Source: Acidobacteriota bacterium
GTDB lineage: Bacteria; Acidobacteriota; Vicinamibacteria; Vicinamibacterales; UBA2999
DNA length: 46,833 nt
Assembly (NCBI GenBank): GCA_023265015.1
Contig: JAHFUO010000014.1
Span: 1-46,833 of the forward strand
Direction: 5' to 3'
Each line of letters opens with the position of its first letter. The first letter of the stretch is position 1. A program made the translations under genes and the position numbers. Below, piece by piece: positions 32,836-41,815 of this stretch. The notes beneath the pieces were generated by a model that made no database searches, was not told where the DNA came from, and was given only the letters and a program-made list of their open reading frames with translations.

Positions 32836-34989
32836 TCAGAACATGACCCGTACGCCGCCGTTCAGAACGCGCCCTTCGATGGGCGCCCACTCGTCGACCG
32901 TCCACCGGCCGTCCGGCGCGCGCCGGGGCCGCAGCAGCGGGTCCCATCGGCTCTGGCGAACATCGGTGAGGTTTTCGCCATTCAGGAATGGACGAAAGCG
33001 TCCGAAGCGGAGCTCGATGAGGAATCCGGCCACGAGATAACCAGAACTGACGTTGCGGTACGGATTCTCCTCGAGCCGTTGCCGGCCGGTGTAGTAACCC
33101 TCGAGCCCGATCCGTCCGTGACCTTCGAGCTCGAACATCGTCACTGCAGCCAGGCTGTGGCGCGGCGTGAGCGGCACGTCGACGCGCACGCCGTCCTCGT
33201 ACTCCCGCGAGGTCACGTACGTGTAGGTGACGGTCGCCTCGACCGGTTCACGCCGAAGTAACCCGAGCAGCTCCACGCCATCATTGGCGGTCGGCGTTGA
33301 CAGGTTCGACAGAACGAACGCGCTCGCGCGCGCGACGTGAAGCGGATGCTGAATGCGCGAGGAGAACACCGTCACGGTTCCCGAGGCCGGCCCGATCGCA
33401 CGGGTGACATCGACGGAGAAGCTTCGACCGCGTTCGGCACGCAGTGCGCGCGGCACGGCGAGACGACTCAATCCGGCTGCTTCCGTTTCCTCCGTGAGGA
33501 AGGTCGGTCCGAAAAATCCGGTTCCCGCAGACACGCGTCCCGTCCAGTCGCCTCTGCGAAGCAGCAGGGAAAGGCGCGGGCTGAAGAAGGTCCCGTAGGC
33601 CGTGTGATGATCGGCGCGGCCGCTCGCGGAGATCGCAACGGCGCGGCCGAACTCGATATCGTCCTGGACGAAGACGCCCGGCACAGTGAATGTGTACGCA
33701 AAACGCGGCACGTCGAGAGGAATGTAGGCTTCTCGATCGACCGCTGCACCCGTAACCAGGGTGTGTCGTCCCGACGACGTTCGCACCGACACCTCACCGA
33801 ACGTCGTATGGTGCCGGTCGCGCTCCTGCACGTCGCCGAACCGATGCGTGTGTCGCTGCTGCGCGAGTGCGAAACGTCCCGTCACTACATAACGATCGCG
33901 CACGATCGTCTGACCGACGGCGCCCGCATCGAATCGCGCGGTGTCGAGCCCCTCGGTATAGGAGCCGCCGATCACCGGCGGTGTTGCGTCCGGCATCGTC
34001 CCGCCGTGGCGATTCTCGAACGTGCTCCCGACGGTCGCGAACAGCGTCCGCCCGTTGCCGCCGTCCCAGAAGAGCCGTGGACGCACGACGCCACGCGCAT
34101 AGTGGGGAAGATCCGACCACCGATCGCCGTCAACGTCGGTCAGCTCCTGCCAATGGCCACCGCCGAGCAGCGAGAGAGACCACCGATCGTTCAGCGGCGT
34201 CGCACCCCAGAAGACCGTGTCGGTGGCGCCAAGCATCGAGCGGTTCAGCAGGAATTCTGCAGTGCGCTCTTTCGTCGGACGCCGTGCAATCAGATTCACG
34301 ACGCCGCCCATGGCCCCTCCGCCATACAACGCCGACGCGACGCCTTTGATCACTTCGACCCCGCCTAAATCGACCGGCGGGATTTGCAGCAACCCGAGGC
34401 CGCTGACCTGTTCGCCGAACAGCGGCAAACCGTCGGCGAGAAATCGCGTATATCGTCCCCGCATTCCCTGAATTCGGACGCTGGCGGCGCCGAGCGAGGG
34501 AGAGGTCGCCTGCACGCGCATTCCGCCCATCTCGTTCAACGTCATGACGATGTCGCCCGGCGTCATGAGCATCTTCTCTTCGATTTCTTCGCGCGACAGC
34601 ACTTCGACGCGCATCGGTTCATCTTCGAGGCGTTTGTCGGTGCGTGTCGCTGACACGGTCACCCGCTCCTCGATCGCTGACTGGCGCTCGAGGTCGACCG
34701 GAATAGTTCTCATTTCGCCTGGCCGAAGCTGGAACGAGACGCTCGCGGGCGCGAGCCCTTCCTTGATGACGACAATCTCAATTGACCCTGGCGGGATGAC
34801 CATCGTGACGTTGCCTTGGTCATCGGTCGCGTATGTCATGCCGCTGACCACAACCGAGGCGCGCGCGACGGGTACGCCCTGACTGCGAACCTCGACGCGG
34901 ACGTTGCCGTTCTGGGCCTGCGCTGCATTCGAAAAAGGGAGCAACAGCGCGGCCGTCAGACAAATAGACGTGGCCGACATCCGCAGCAT
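32836..34989 (-). CDS. TonB-dependent outer-membrane receptor
   Basis: 717 aa from ATG 34989 (upstream starts at 35037 are less likely, since they add a basic stretch ahead of the signal). The signal MLRMSATSICLTAALLLPFSNAAQAQ is followed by a carboxypeptidase-regulatory-like beta domain, a TonB-box-like region (RVTVSATRTDKRLEDEPMR), a plug (MTPGDIVMTLNEMGGMRVQA, VRIQGMRGRYTRFLADGLP, GVEVIKGVASALYGGGAMGG) and a 22-strand-type barrel ending in VMF. The ligand is unknown; the plug has the pattern of vitamin B12/ferric-type receptors. It is transcribed toward the ArsR operon start, whose promoter lies at its 3' side. Confidence 0.9.
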   Translation of the reverse strand: MLRMSATSICLTAALLLPFSNAAQAQNGNVRVEVRSQGVPVARASVVVSGMTYATDDQGNVTMVIPPGSIEIVVIKEGLAPASVSFQLRPGEMRTIPVDLERQSAIEERVTVSATRTDKRLEDEPMRVEVLSREEIEEKMLMTPGDIVMTLNEMGGMRVQATSPSLGAASVRIQGMRGRYTRFLADGLPLFGEQVSGLGLLQIPPVDLGGVEVIKGVASALYGGGAMGGVVNLIARRPTKERTAEFLLNRSMLGATDTVFWGATPLNDRWSLSLLGGGHWQELTDVDGDRWSDLPHYARGVVRPRLFWDGGNGRTLFATVGSTFENRHGGTMPDATPPVIGGSYTEGLDTARFDAGAVGQTIVRDRYVVTGRFALAQQRHTHRFGDVQERDRHHTTFGEVSVRTSSGRHTLVTGAAVDREAYIPLDVPRFAYTFTVPGVFVQDDIEFGRAVAISASGRADHHTAYGTFFSPRLSLLLRRGDWTGRVSAGTGFFGPTFLTEETEAAGLSRLAVPRALRAERGRSFSVDVTRAIGPASGTVTVFSSRIQHPLHVARASAFVLSNLSTPTANDGVELLGLLRREPVEATVTYTYVTSREYEDGVRVDVPLTPRHSLAAVTMFELEGHGRIGLEGYYTGRQRLEENPYRNVSSGYLVAGFLIELRFGRFRPFLNGENLTDVRQSRWDPLLRPRRAPDGRWTVDEWAPIEGRVLNGGVRVMF

Positions 34990-35075
34990 GTGACTAATGT
35001 CTGACGACCGTCGCGCGCGATATGTTCGGGCAAACATGTTGATCGACGCTCATCGATCCCTGACGATGAGCGGCC

Positions 35076-35432
35076 GTGTGGTTCATTGCAACCGGTTTCT
35101 TGACGGGCATCATCGGAGGCCTTTTTGGTGTGGGTGGGGGTGAGATCTTCGTTCCCATGCTCATCTATCTGTTTGGATTCTCGCAGCACAAGGCACAGGG
35201 GACGTCACTCGCGGTGCTGTTGCCCCCTATTGGCCTCCTGGCGGCGTTGCGATATTACCGCGCGGGGTATGTCGACTTTTCAGTCGCCCTTCTGATCGCG
35301 ATCGGATTCTTCTTCGGTGCGTCCATCGGGGCGCTCGGCGCGACGCGTATAAACGCCGAGGTCCTTCGCCGGATATTCGGTGCGTTCCTGCTGATCATCG
35401 CGTTGCACATGGTCTTCGGCCGGCGCGAGTGA
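35076..35432 (+). CDS. Half-size TauE/SafE (sulfite exporter) permease
   Basis: 118 aa from GTG 35076. It has one TauE/SafE repeat: ATGFLTGIIGGLFGVGGGEI, PMLIYLFGFSQHKAQGTSLA, the PPIGLLAALRYYRAGYVD loop and the FLLIIALHMVFG helix. Full proteins have about 250 residues in two repeats, but single-repeat members are common and probably dimerise. The sulfite-export role suits the neighbouring persulfide-dioxygenase-like gene, whose product would be sulfite; this link is inferred. Confidence 0.8.
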   Translation: MWFIATGFLTGIIGGLFGVGGGEIFVPMLIYLFGFSQHKAQGTSLAVLLPPIGLLAALRYYRAGYVDFSVALLIAIGFFFGASIGALGATRINAEVLRRIFGAFLLIIALHMVFGRRE

Positions 35433-35454
35433 AGGGCCGGTAGCGTATCTAAAC

Positions 35455-35612
35455 CAGTTCTCGGGTTGCTCCGGTGCTCGGGTGCTCAGGTTCTGGTTCG
35501 TAGGTGCTCGGGTTCCAAGGTGCTCGGGCGGTTCGGCGTAATGCACCGGCTGAACCCAAGAACCCAAGCACGGAACTCGAGCACTTGAGCACCCGAGCAA
35601 CCTGAGAACCGC
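35455..35612. repeat. Large imperfect palindrome built of GTGCTCGGGT-type units
   Basis: Left copies of GTGCTCGGGT/GGTTC motifs (35455-35530) and a right arm (35570-35612) reading GAACTCGAGCACTTG, AGCACCCGAGCAACC, TGAGAACC form a long imperfect inverted repeat. No gene fits here. It lies between tauE and the displaced peptidase fragment. Confidence 0.75.
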
Positions 35613-35634
35613 ATTAGCCCGTGCGCTCCGGTTT

Positions 35635-35886
35635 TTACAGGAACAACCGGTGCCCTCCGCTCTGCAGATGGTTCATCGTCTGGACCGTCAGGAGCACGGT
35701 GAATTCCTGGCGGGCCTGATCCTCCGACACGGCGAGGCGCAGCTTCAGCTCGCGCGAGCGGGAGATCATGTCTTCGAGCACCTGGTCAATCGTGTACTGG
35801 TAGATGCCGGTCCAGCTCGCGACGATCCGGCGCACGGGCCGGCGATAGCGCGCGCGGCGCTCCCGGCCACCTGAGAATGAGAGCAC
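35635..35886 (-). pseudogene. C-terminal fragment of the zinc-metallopeptidase gene
   Basis: Its last 71 or so codons (RYRRPVRRIVASWTGIYQYT to HLQSGGHRLFL) are almost identical to the end of the gene at 38837-39862; the first codons are unrelated. The HExxH part is missing, so it is inactive. It is one arm of a 215-bp direct repeat. Confidence 0.95.
35637..35851. repeat. Direct repeat, left copy
   Basis: 215 bp identical to 38839-39053 except one base (35800 G against 39002 A). It is the 3' end of the metallopeptidase gene. It flanks, with its partner, the siderophore-receptor segment. Confidence 0.95.
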
Positions 35887-35916
35887 TGAGGCATATACAT
35901 ACGCAGGCGTTCCGGC

Positions 35917-35945
35917 TTGACGACTAAATCAGTCGGCGATAGGCT
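35917..35945 (+). promoter_or_regulatory. Probable promoter of the siderophore receptor
   Basis: TTGACG (35917-35922) and TAGGCT (35940-35945) are 17 bp apart. The -10 box is a poor match. The Fur-like box begins ten bases downstream, so repression would be direct. The leader to ATG 36171 would be about 220 nt. Confidence 0.4.
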
Positions 35946-35955
35946 AAGGACCTTG

Positions 35956-35978
35956 AGAATGAGACCGAGTCTCATTTA
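35956..35978. promoter_or_regulatory. Fur-like operator
   Basis: An inverted repeat AATGAGAC-CGA-GTCTCATT (35958-35976) resembles Fur boxes of the GAGAATGAGAATCATT type. Its place ahead of a siderophore receptor supports iron control; the exact protein is not shown. Confidence 0.55.
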
Positions 35979-36011
35979 ATCCCAAGCTGAGAGACTCGGG
36001 CTCCGAGATCA

Positions 36012-36050
36012 AACAAAAAGCCCGTCCGGTGCTGAAGACACCGGGCGGGC
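36012..36050 (-). terminator. Rho-independent terminator, minus strand
   Basis: Stem GCCCGTCCGGTG (36020-36031) pairs with CACCGGGCGGGC (36039-36050), 12 pairs including one G-U, loop CTGAAGA. On the minus strand it is followed by TTTTTGTTTG. It points left, while the nearest gene on its right is plus-strand, so the gene it served may be lost, or it blocks leftward read-through. Confidence 0.75.
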
Positions 36051-36105
36051 TGGTCGTCGAACGCCGGTCCAGACAGACCTTTTCACGCGCTCGCGCGCCT
36101 CAACG

Positions 36106-36138
36106 CGTCCGACTTCGTGCATTGTACGAAGTCGGACG
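36106..36138. repeat. Perfect 13-bp hairpin in the receptor leader
   Basis: CGTCCGACTTCGT (36106-36118) pairs with ACGAAGTCGGACG (36126-36138), loop GCATTGT. It ends 32 bp before ATG 36171. It may be a regulator site, an RNA hairpin or a dispersed repeat; no T-run follows. Confidence 0.7.
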
Positions 36139-36170
36139 TGTGGGCGCAACGAGCCTCGAGGTGCTCCCCG

Positions 36171-38531
36171 ATGCTGCTGCGCCGCTTGCTCCTGCCGTTG
36201 GCTGCTCTGTTCCTTTTGGCTCTGTCGCCTCGTGCCACATTGGCACAATCCCAACCGGGATCGGGTGAAGTCCAGCCGCTGCGATTCTCGCTCCACGGGC
36301 ACGCCCTAGACCCGACGCGTGCGCCCATTGCCGGCGCGCGCGTGACGGCCGTTCCGGAGGGAGGTGGCGCAGGTTCATCGGTCTTGTCTGATCAGAACGG
36401 CGACTTCACGTTGGTGCTCAATCCTGGCCGGTACACCATTGCGGTCATCGCGGACGGATTCGTGGCCGCATCGCAAGCGCTGAGCGTGCCGCAGACCGGC
36501 TCTGCGTCGCGCGCGTTCGTCCTGCAGGTGGCGGGGGTTCGCGAGACCGTGAATGTGAGCGCACCAGCGGGGTACCAGGTGCCGGTAATCACCAGCGGCA
36601 CGAAGACGCCAACGCCGCTGCGCGACGTGCCGCAATCGGTCACGGTCGTCACCAAGGAGTTGATCCAGGATCAACTGATGCTGAGTCTCGCTGACGTCGT
36701 GCGCTATGTACCCGGCATCACCGCGCATCAAGGCGAGAACAATCGTGATCAGGTCATCATTCGCGGGAACAATTCGTCGGCGGATTTTTTCCTCGATGGC
36801 GTGCGCGACGATGTGCAGCACTACCGCGACCTGTACAACCTCGAGCGCGTGGAGGCGCTGAAGGGCCCCAACGCCATGATCTTTGGACGCGGCGGCGGTG
36901 GCGGCGTGATCAACCGCGTGAGCAAGGAGGCTGGGTTCATGCCGCTCCGCGAGTTCACGCTGTCCGGCGGCGCATTCAGCAGCAAACGGTTCGCGACCGA
37001 TCTCAACACACCGCTCAGCGACATCGTCGCGTTCCGCGTCAACGCGATGTACGAACACTCCGGCAGTTTTAGGCAGTCTGTCACTCTGGAGCGGTACGGC
37101 GTCAATCCGACGCTCACGATCGCGCTGAGCCCGCGGACGAAGATCGGACTTGGCTACGAACACTTCCGCGACCACCGCGTGGCGGATCGGGGGATTCCGT
37201 CGTTTCAAGGCCGCCCCGCCGACACCGACATTTCCACGTACTTCGGCAATCCGGGCGACAGCCATGTGAGGGCCCGCGTCGATCTCGGTTCCGCAACCAT
37301 CGAGCACCAGGCCGGCCACGTGAGCATTCACAACCGGACGTTGCTCGGCGACTATGAGCGCGGCTATCAGAATTTTGTGCCCGGGGCCGTGAACGTGGAG
37401 AAGACCCGAGTGGCGCTCTCCGCGTATAACAACGACACTCAGCGGCTCAACGTCTTCAATCAGACGGACGTCACCGTTGCGGTGTCGTCCGGCCGCATCC
37501 GGCACACGCTCGTGGCCGGCGCCGAAGTGGGCCGCCAGCTCACGGACAACGTTCGCAACACGGGCTATTTCAACAACATCGCGACGTCGATGCTGGCGCC
37601 CTATGCGAGCCCCACGACCAGCACCCCAGTGACGTTCCGGCAGAGCGCGACCGACGCGGACAATCATCTGCGGACCAACGTGGCTGCGGCCTACGGTCAG
37701 GACCAGCTCGAACTCTCGCGATTCGTGCAAGTGCTCACCGGCCTCCGCGTCGATGCGTTCGACCTCCGGTTTCACAACAATCGGACTGGAGACGACCTGG
37801 GCCGCATCGACCATCTGGTCTCACCACGCGCCGGCATCGTCATCAAGCCAGCGATACCGCTGTCGATCTACGGCAGCCATACGGTGTCCTATCTGCCCAG
37901 CTCGGGTGATCAATTCTCGTCGCTCACGACGATCACGGAGCAAGTCAAACCCGAGAAGTTCAGTAGCTACGAGCTGGGCGCCAAGTGGGACATCGAGCGC
38001 AATCTCTCATTGACGTCGGCGGTGTATCGGCTGGATCGGACGCACACGCGGGCAACGGATCCCACTGATCCGACGCGGATCGTCCAAACCGGAAGTCAGC
38101 GCACCAACGGGTACGAGCTCGGACTCAACGGGCGCATGACACCAGTCTGGCAAATCGCTGGAGGCTATGCCTATCAGGACGCGTTCGTGACCAGTGCAAC
38201 TGCGGCCGCCAGAGCGGGCGCGCACGTCGCGCAGGTACCGCATCACACGCTCTCGCTGTGGAACACGTACCAGGTCCATCCGAAAGTCGGCGCCGGCCTG
38301 GGCATCGTGCATCGGACCGACATGTACGCCGCGATCGACAACACCGTGACACTGCCGGGATATGCCGACGTGGATGCGGCAGTGTATGTCTCGCTCACCA
38401 AGCGGATGCGTCTTCAGGCGAACGTCGAAAACCTGTTCGACCGAACGTATTACGTCAACGCGGACAGCAACACAAACATCTCGCCTGGCTCGCCGCGGGC
38501 GCTCCGGGTTGCGCTGACGGCACCATTCTGA
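36171..38531 (+). CDS. TonB-dependent siderophore receptor
   Basis: 786 aa from ATG 36171; starting at 36117 would put 18 codons before the signal peptide MLLRRLLLPLAALFLLALSP. It has a carboxypeptidase-like N-domain (SGEVQPLRFSLHGHALDP, ADGFVAASQALSV), a plug with TPTPLRDVPQSVTVVTKELI, SLADVVRYVPGITAHQGENN, FFLDGVRDDVQHYRDLYNLE and the VEALKGPNAMIFGRGGGGGV segment of siderophore receptors, and a barrel ending in TAPF. It imports Fe(III)-siderophores in TonB/ExbBD-dependent fashion, and the upstream Fur-like box fits this. Confidence 0.93.
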   Translation: MLLRRLLLPLAALFLLALSPRATLAQSQPGSGEVQPLRFSLHGHALDPTRAPIAGARVTAVPEGGGAGSSVLSDQNGDFTLVLNPGRYTIAVIADGFVAASQALSVPQTGSASRAFVLQVAGVRETVNVSAPAGYQVPVITSGTKTPTPLRDVPQSVTVVTKELIQDQLMLSLADVVRYVPGITAHQGENNRDQVIIRGNNSSADFFLDGVRDDVQHYRDLYNLERVEALKGPNAMIFGRGGGGGVINRVSKEAGFMPLREFTLSGGAFSSKRFATDLNTPLSDIVAFRVNAMYEHSGSFRQSVTLERYGVNPTLTIALSPRTKIGLGYEHFRDHRVADRGIPSFQGRPADTDISTYFGNPGDSHVRARVDLGSATIEHQAGHVSIHNRTLLGDYERGYQNFVPGAVNVEKTRVALSAYNNDTQRLNVFNQTDVTVAVSSGRIRHTLVAGAEVGRQLTDNVRNTGYFNNIATSMLAPYASPTTSTPVTFRQSATDADNHLRTNVAAAYGQDQLELSRFVQVLTGLRVDAFDLRFHNNRTGDDLGRIDHLVSPRAGIVIKPAIPLSIYGSHTVSYLPSSGDQFSSLTTITEQVKPEKFSSYELGAKWDIERNLSLTSAVYRLDRTHTRATDPTDPTRIVQTGSQRTNGYELGLNGRMTPVWQIAGGYAYQDAFVTSATAAARAGAHVAQVPHHTLSLWNTYQVHPKVGAGLGIVHRTDMYAAIDNTVTLPGYADVDAAVYVSLTKRMRLQANVENLFDRTYYVNADSNTNISPGSPRALRVALTAPF

Positions 38532-38546
38532 GGGGGCGGGGCGGCC

Positions 38547-38798
38547 GTGTTGCGGAAGAGAAGACTATCAGTTATTGCCTTGATGCTGTTCGGCTGGGCG
38601 CAGACCGTCCACGGCCAAACTGTTCCTGGTGCGGCACCGCAGACCGGCGCGGAGCTGTACCACGCGGCGTGCGAGACCTGTCATGGTCCGGATGGCCAGG
38701 GCGCGCCGCGCAGTGTCGTCGGCTTCGACACCGCGCATGCCGGCATTGGTTCTCCGGGTGGTAAACCAGCACCAGATGACACTGGTCAAGGCCCCTGA
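38547..38798 (+). pseudogene. Truncated exported c-type cytochrome
   Basis: 83 codons from GTG 38547. The signal peptide (LSVIALMLFGWAQTVHGQ) and the haem site CETCHGPDG are intact in GAELYHAACETCHGPDGQGA. After VGFDT the frame turns into unrelated sequence (AHAGIGSPGG) and stops, 40 bp before the direct repeat. A mono-haem domain normally needs about 80 more residues with an axial Met. It probably followed the receptor gene in a longer original locus. Confidence 0.8.
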
Positions 38799-38836
38799 AG
38801 AGGAATTGTCGAGACGCCTTCGCGTGCTTCACATCT

Positions 38837-39862
38837 TCACAGGAACAACCGGTGCCCTCCGCTCTGCAGATGGTTCATCGTCTGGACCGTCAGGAGCACG
38901 GTGAATTCCTGGCGGGCCTGATCCTCCGACACGGCGAGGCGCAGCTTCAGCTCGCGCGAGCGGGAGATCATGTCTTCGAGCACCTGGTCAATCGTGTACT
39001 GATAGATGCCGGTCCAGCTCGCGACGATCCGGCGCACGGGCCGGCGATAGCGCCCGATGAACTGCGCGGCCGTGATGTTGCCCGCGAACTCCGGCGCGTC
39101 GGAGAACAATCGCCGCAGGTCGCGGTCGTAGAAGTTCGGATACTCGAGGCCGTAGTGCCGCCGCTTCGTTCGGTAATGCTGTCGCAGCGTCTTGCGCAGC
39201 CGGCGCAGCGGATCGATTTCGCCGGGGTTGCTGAGGCGCGGCGCCCGGTTCCTGACCGAACGCATCAACGCGTCCATGCACTCGAGCTTCTTCGCGGCCG
39301 GCCAGCCCGAATAGCGCGGCCGCCACTCGCTGTTCGGCGTCAGCCAGACGGCGAATGTTTCCGCGAAGTCCTCGTCGGGATGGCTCTGCGCGTACCACGA
39401 GTCGAGATGCAGCACGAAGCTCTTGCTGTAGGGGCGTGGCGTATACGACTCCGGGTACGGCTTGGACGGCAAGCCGAAGATCGCGCGGCGCTGGCGGCGC
39501 AGCCGGAGCTTGAACGCGTTGTCGATCGCGTGGCCCGCCTCGTGCCGCAGGATGCGCATGCACCACTCGATCTCGCCCCCTTCGACTTCGAGCATCTGCG
39601 CCTCCTCGAGCCTGGCCAGACGCGGGTGGGCCATGTAAAACGGAATCGCGATCGCGGTGGCGCCGTCGGGCGTGAACCACTCGTCGGAGAGGTAGAAGTG
39701 CAGGGGCGCGCGCAGGCCGGCCTCGGCCAGCTCCCGCCGCAACTGCGTCGTGCGCTCGGCAAGCGTGTGCTCGATCTGCAGCGGCAGATCGCACATTCGC
39801 AGGTTCAGGAGCTCGTCGTCTGGGAGTGAGGCCCAATCGGCGGGCATCGGCAGGCGGGCCAT
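38837..39862 (-). CDS. Putative zinc metallopeptidase (HEAGH)
   Basis: 341 aa from ATG 39862; a GTG at 39919 would lengthen it by 19. No signal peptide. The zinc motif HEAGH (His107, Glu108, His111) lies in MRILRHEAGHAIDNAFKL, and a likely third ligand in the Glu of FAETFAVWL (Glu168). The C-terminal block RRPVRRIVASWTGIYQYTID is strongly basic and is duplicated upstream. It resembles the uncharacterised putative zinc-binding metallopeptidase family. Substrate unknown. Confidence 0.8.
   Translation of the reverse strand: MARLPMPADWASLPDDELLNLRMCDLPLQIEHTLAERTTQLRRELAEAGLRAPLHFYLSDEWFTPDGATAIAIPFYMAHPRLARLEEAQMLEVEGGEIEWCMRILRHEAGHAIDNAFKLRLRRQRRAIFGLPSKPYPESYTPRPYSKSFVLHLDSWYAQSHPDEDFAETFAVWLTPNSEWRPRYSGWPAAKKLECMDALMRSVRNRAPRLSNPGEIDPLRRLRKTLRQHYRTKRRHYGLEYPNFYDRDLRRLFSDAPEFAGNITAAQFIGRYRRPVRRIVASWTGIYQYTIDQVLEDMISRSRELKLRLAVSEDQARQEFTVLLTVQTMNHLQSGGHRLFL
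38839..39053. repeat. Direct repeat, right copy
   Basis: Matches 35637-35851 at 214 of 215 positions, same orientation. It covers the last 71 codons of the metallopeptidase gene, and the truncated cytochrome stops just left of it. Confidence 0.95.
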
Positions 39863-39982
39863 CCTGACGATCTTATTAGCGTCCGCGGGATCTGGCCAGG
39901 AACGGCTAAACTGTCGCACGGAGGCAGCCTATGTCACGAGCCCGGCGGGGGACGGCGTTGACGGTGGCGGCCGAGGTTGGGG

Positions 39983-41815
39983 ATGTCGACGCTGGCTATG
40001 GGACAGGATCGCGATCGGACGAAGATCGCCGACAAGTACAAGTGGAACCTCGCCCAGGTCTATCCTGACGACGCCGCGTGGCGTGCCGCCAAGGATCGAA
40101 TCAGGCGCGAGCTTCCTGAGCTGCGCACGTATCACGGCACGCTCGGGTCGTCGGCGCGGGTGCTGGCCGATGCACTCGACGCGCTGTGGCGGCTCGACAA
40201 GGAGATCGCGCGCCTCTCCGCCTACGCGACCCTGCAGGCCGACCAGGACACGCGGCTCGCCGGACCGCAGGGCATGCAGCAGGAGATGCAGCAGCTTCAT
40301 GCGGACTTCAAGGCACAGAGCGCGTACCTCGAACCGGAGCTGTTGCACGTCGGCGGCGCGACGCTGGACACGTTCCTCGCGTCGGAGCCGCGGCTGACGG
40401 TCTACGCGTTCCACCTTCACGACATCGCGCGCCGCGCGCCGCACACGCTGTCGGACGCCGAAGAAAAGATTCTCGCGGATGCGATTCCGCTTGCCGCATC
40501 CGGCTCGAACATCTACCACATTCTCTCGAATGCCGACTTTCCGTATCCGACGATCACGCTGAGCGACGGACGCACCGTCAAGGTGAATCAGGCCGGCTAC
40601 GCGGAGCTGCGGACTATCCCGAACCGCAACGATCGGGAGCGCGCGATGTCGGCGTTCTTCGCCGCGCTCGGAACGTTCAGCCGCACGTTCGGCACGACGA
40701 TGAACGCGAGTGTGCAGAAGGCGGACTTCCAGGCAAAGACGCGCAGGTATGCCTCTCATCTCGAGGCGTCGCTCGATGGCCCGAACATCCCCGTGTCGGT
40801 CTACACGCGCCTGATCGACGGCATCAACCGGAATCTTCCCGCGTTTCACCGCTGCCTCGAGCTGCGGAAGCGGATGATGGGGATCGCCGACGACCTGCAC
40901 TACTACGATCTGTATGCGCCGCTCGTCTCGTCCGTGGAATTGAAATACACGCCCGAGGAGGCGGAACAGGAAGTCGTCCGCGCGGTTGCGCCGCTGGGAA
41001 GCGACTACGCACGTGTCGTGCAGCGCGCGTTCAACGAGCGGTGGATTGATGTCTTTCCGACCGAAGGCAAGCGATCGGGCGCCTACTCTGAAGGCAGCGC
41101 GTACGACGTGCATCCGTACATGCTGCTCAACTACCTGGGCCAGTACAACGACGTCAGCACGCTGGCGCACGAGCTGGGCCACTCGATGCACAGCTACTAC
41201 TCGAACACGACGCAGCCCTACGCGCTCGCGAGCTATCCGATGTTTGTTGCGGAGGTCGCCTCGACGTTCAACGAGGCGTTGCTGATTGACCGGGTGCTGA
41301 AGGACACGAGGGACGATGCGACACGGCTGTCGCTGCTCGGCAACTACCTGGAGAACATCAAGGCCACGGTGTTCCGGCAGACGCAGTTCGCGGAGTTCGA
41401 GCTGCGGATGCACCAGGCCGCCGAGAAGGGGCAGCCAATCACTGGCGAGGTGCTCAGCACGCTCTACCTCGAGATCGTGCGCCGGTACTACGGCCACGAC
41501 CAGGGTGTCTGCATCGTCGACGACTACGTCGCGAACGAGTGGAGCTACATCCCGCACCTCTACATCGGCTTCTACGTGTTTCAGTACGCGACGTCGTTCA
41601 CGGCAGCGGAGGCGCTGTCCGAGAAGGTTCTGGCCGGCGACGAAGCGGCGAGAACGCGATACCTGACGTTCCTGGGAGCGGGAACGTCGAAGTATCCAAT
41701 CGAGCTGTTGAAGGACGCGGGCGTCGACATGACGACCGATGAGCCGCTCGATCTGACGATTCAGAAGATGAATCGCGTGATGGACGAGATGGAGACGCTG
41801 CTGGCGAAACGATGA
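39983..41815 (+). CDS. pepF: Oligoendopeptidase F
   Basis: 610 aa from ATG 39983. M3 zinc peptidase: the N-domain TKIADKYKWNLAQVYPDD is typical and the catalytic motif HELGHSMHSYYS has His396, Glu397 and His400; the third ligand Glu follows in FVAEVASTFNEALL. It cleaves short peptides in the cytoplasm or periplasm. There is a stronger ribosome site and start upstream, GGAGG before ATG 39931, opening MSRARRGTALTVAA in the other frame; a single-base change would fuse it to GMSTLAMGQ as a signal peptide. So the exact start, and the compartment, are open. It ends where the arginase gene ends on the opposite strand. Confidence 0.92.
   Translation: MSTLAMGQDRDRTKIADKYKWNLAQVYPDDAAWRAAKDRIRRELPELRTYHGTLGSSARVLADALDALWRLDKEIARLSAYATLQADQDTRLAGPQGMQQEMQQLHADFKAQSAYLEPELLHVGGATLDTFLASEPRLTVYAFHLHDIARRAPHTLSDAEEKILADAIPLAASGSNIYHILSNADFPYPTITLSDGRTVKVNQAGYAELRTIPNRNDRERAMSAFFAALGTFSRTFGTTMNASVQKADFQAKTRRYASHLEASLDGPNIPVSVYTRLIDGINRNLPAFHRCLELRKRMMGIADDLHYYDLYAPLVSSVELKYTPEEAEQEVVRAVAPLGSDYARVVQRAFNERWIDVFPTEGKRSGAYSEGSAYDVHPYMLLNYLGQYNDVSTLAHELGHSMHSYYSNTTQPYALASYPMFVAEVASTFNEALLIDRVLKDTRDDATRLSLLGNYLENIKATVFRQTQFAEFELRMHQAAEKGQPITGEVLSTLYLEIVRRYYGHDQGVCIVDDYVANEWSYIPHLYIGFYVFQYATSFTAAEALSEKVLAGDEAARTRYLTFLGAGTSKYPIELLKDAGVDMTTDEPLDLTIQKMNRVMDEMETLLAKR

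Noticed and set aside
39929-41557. 542-aa minus-strand frame opposite pepF
   Set aside because: Mirror of a clear M3 peptidase gene with no motif of its own.
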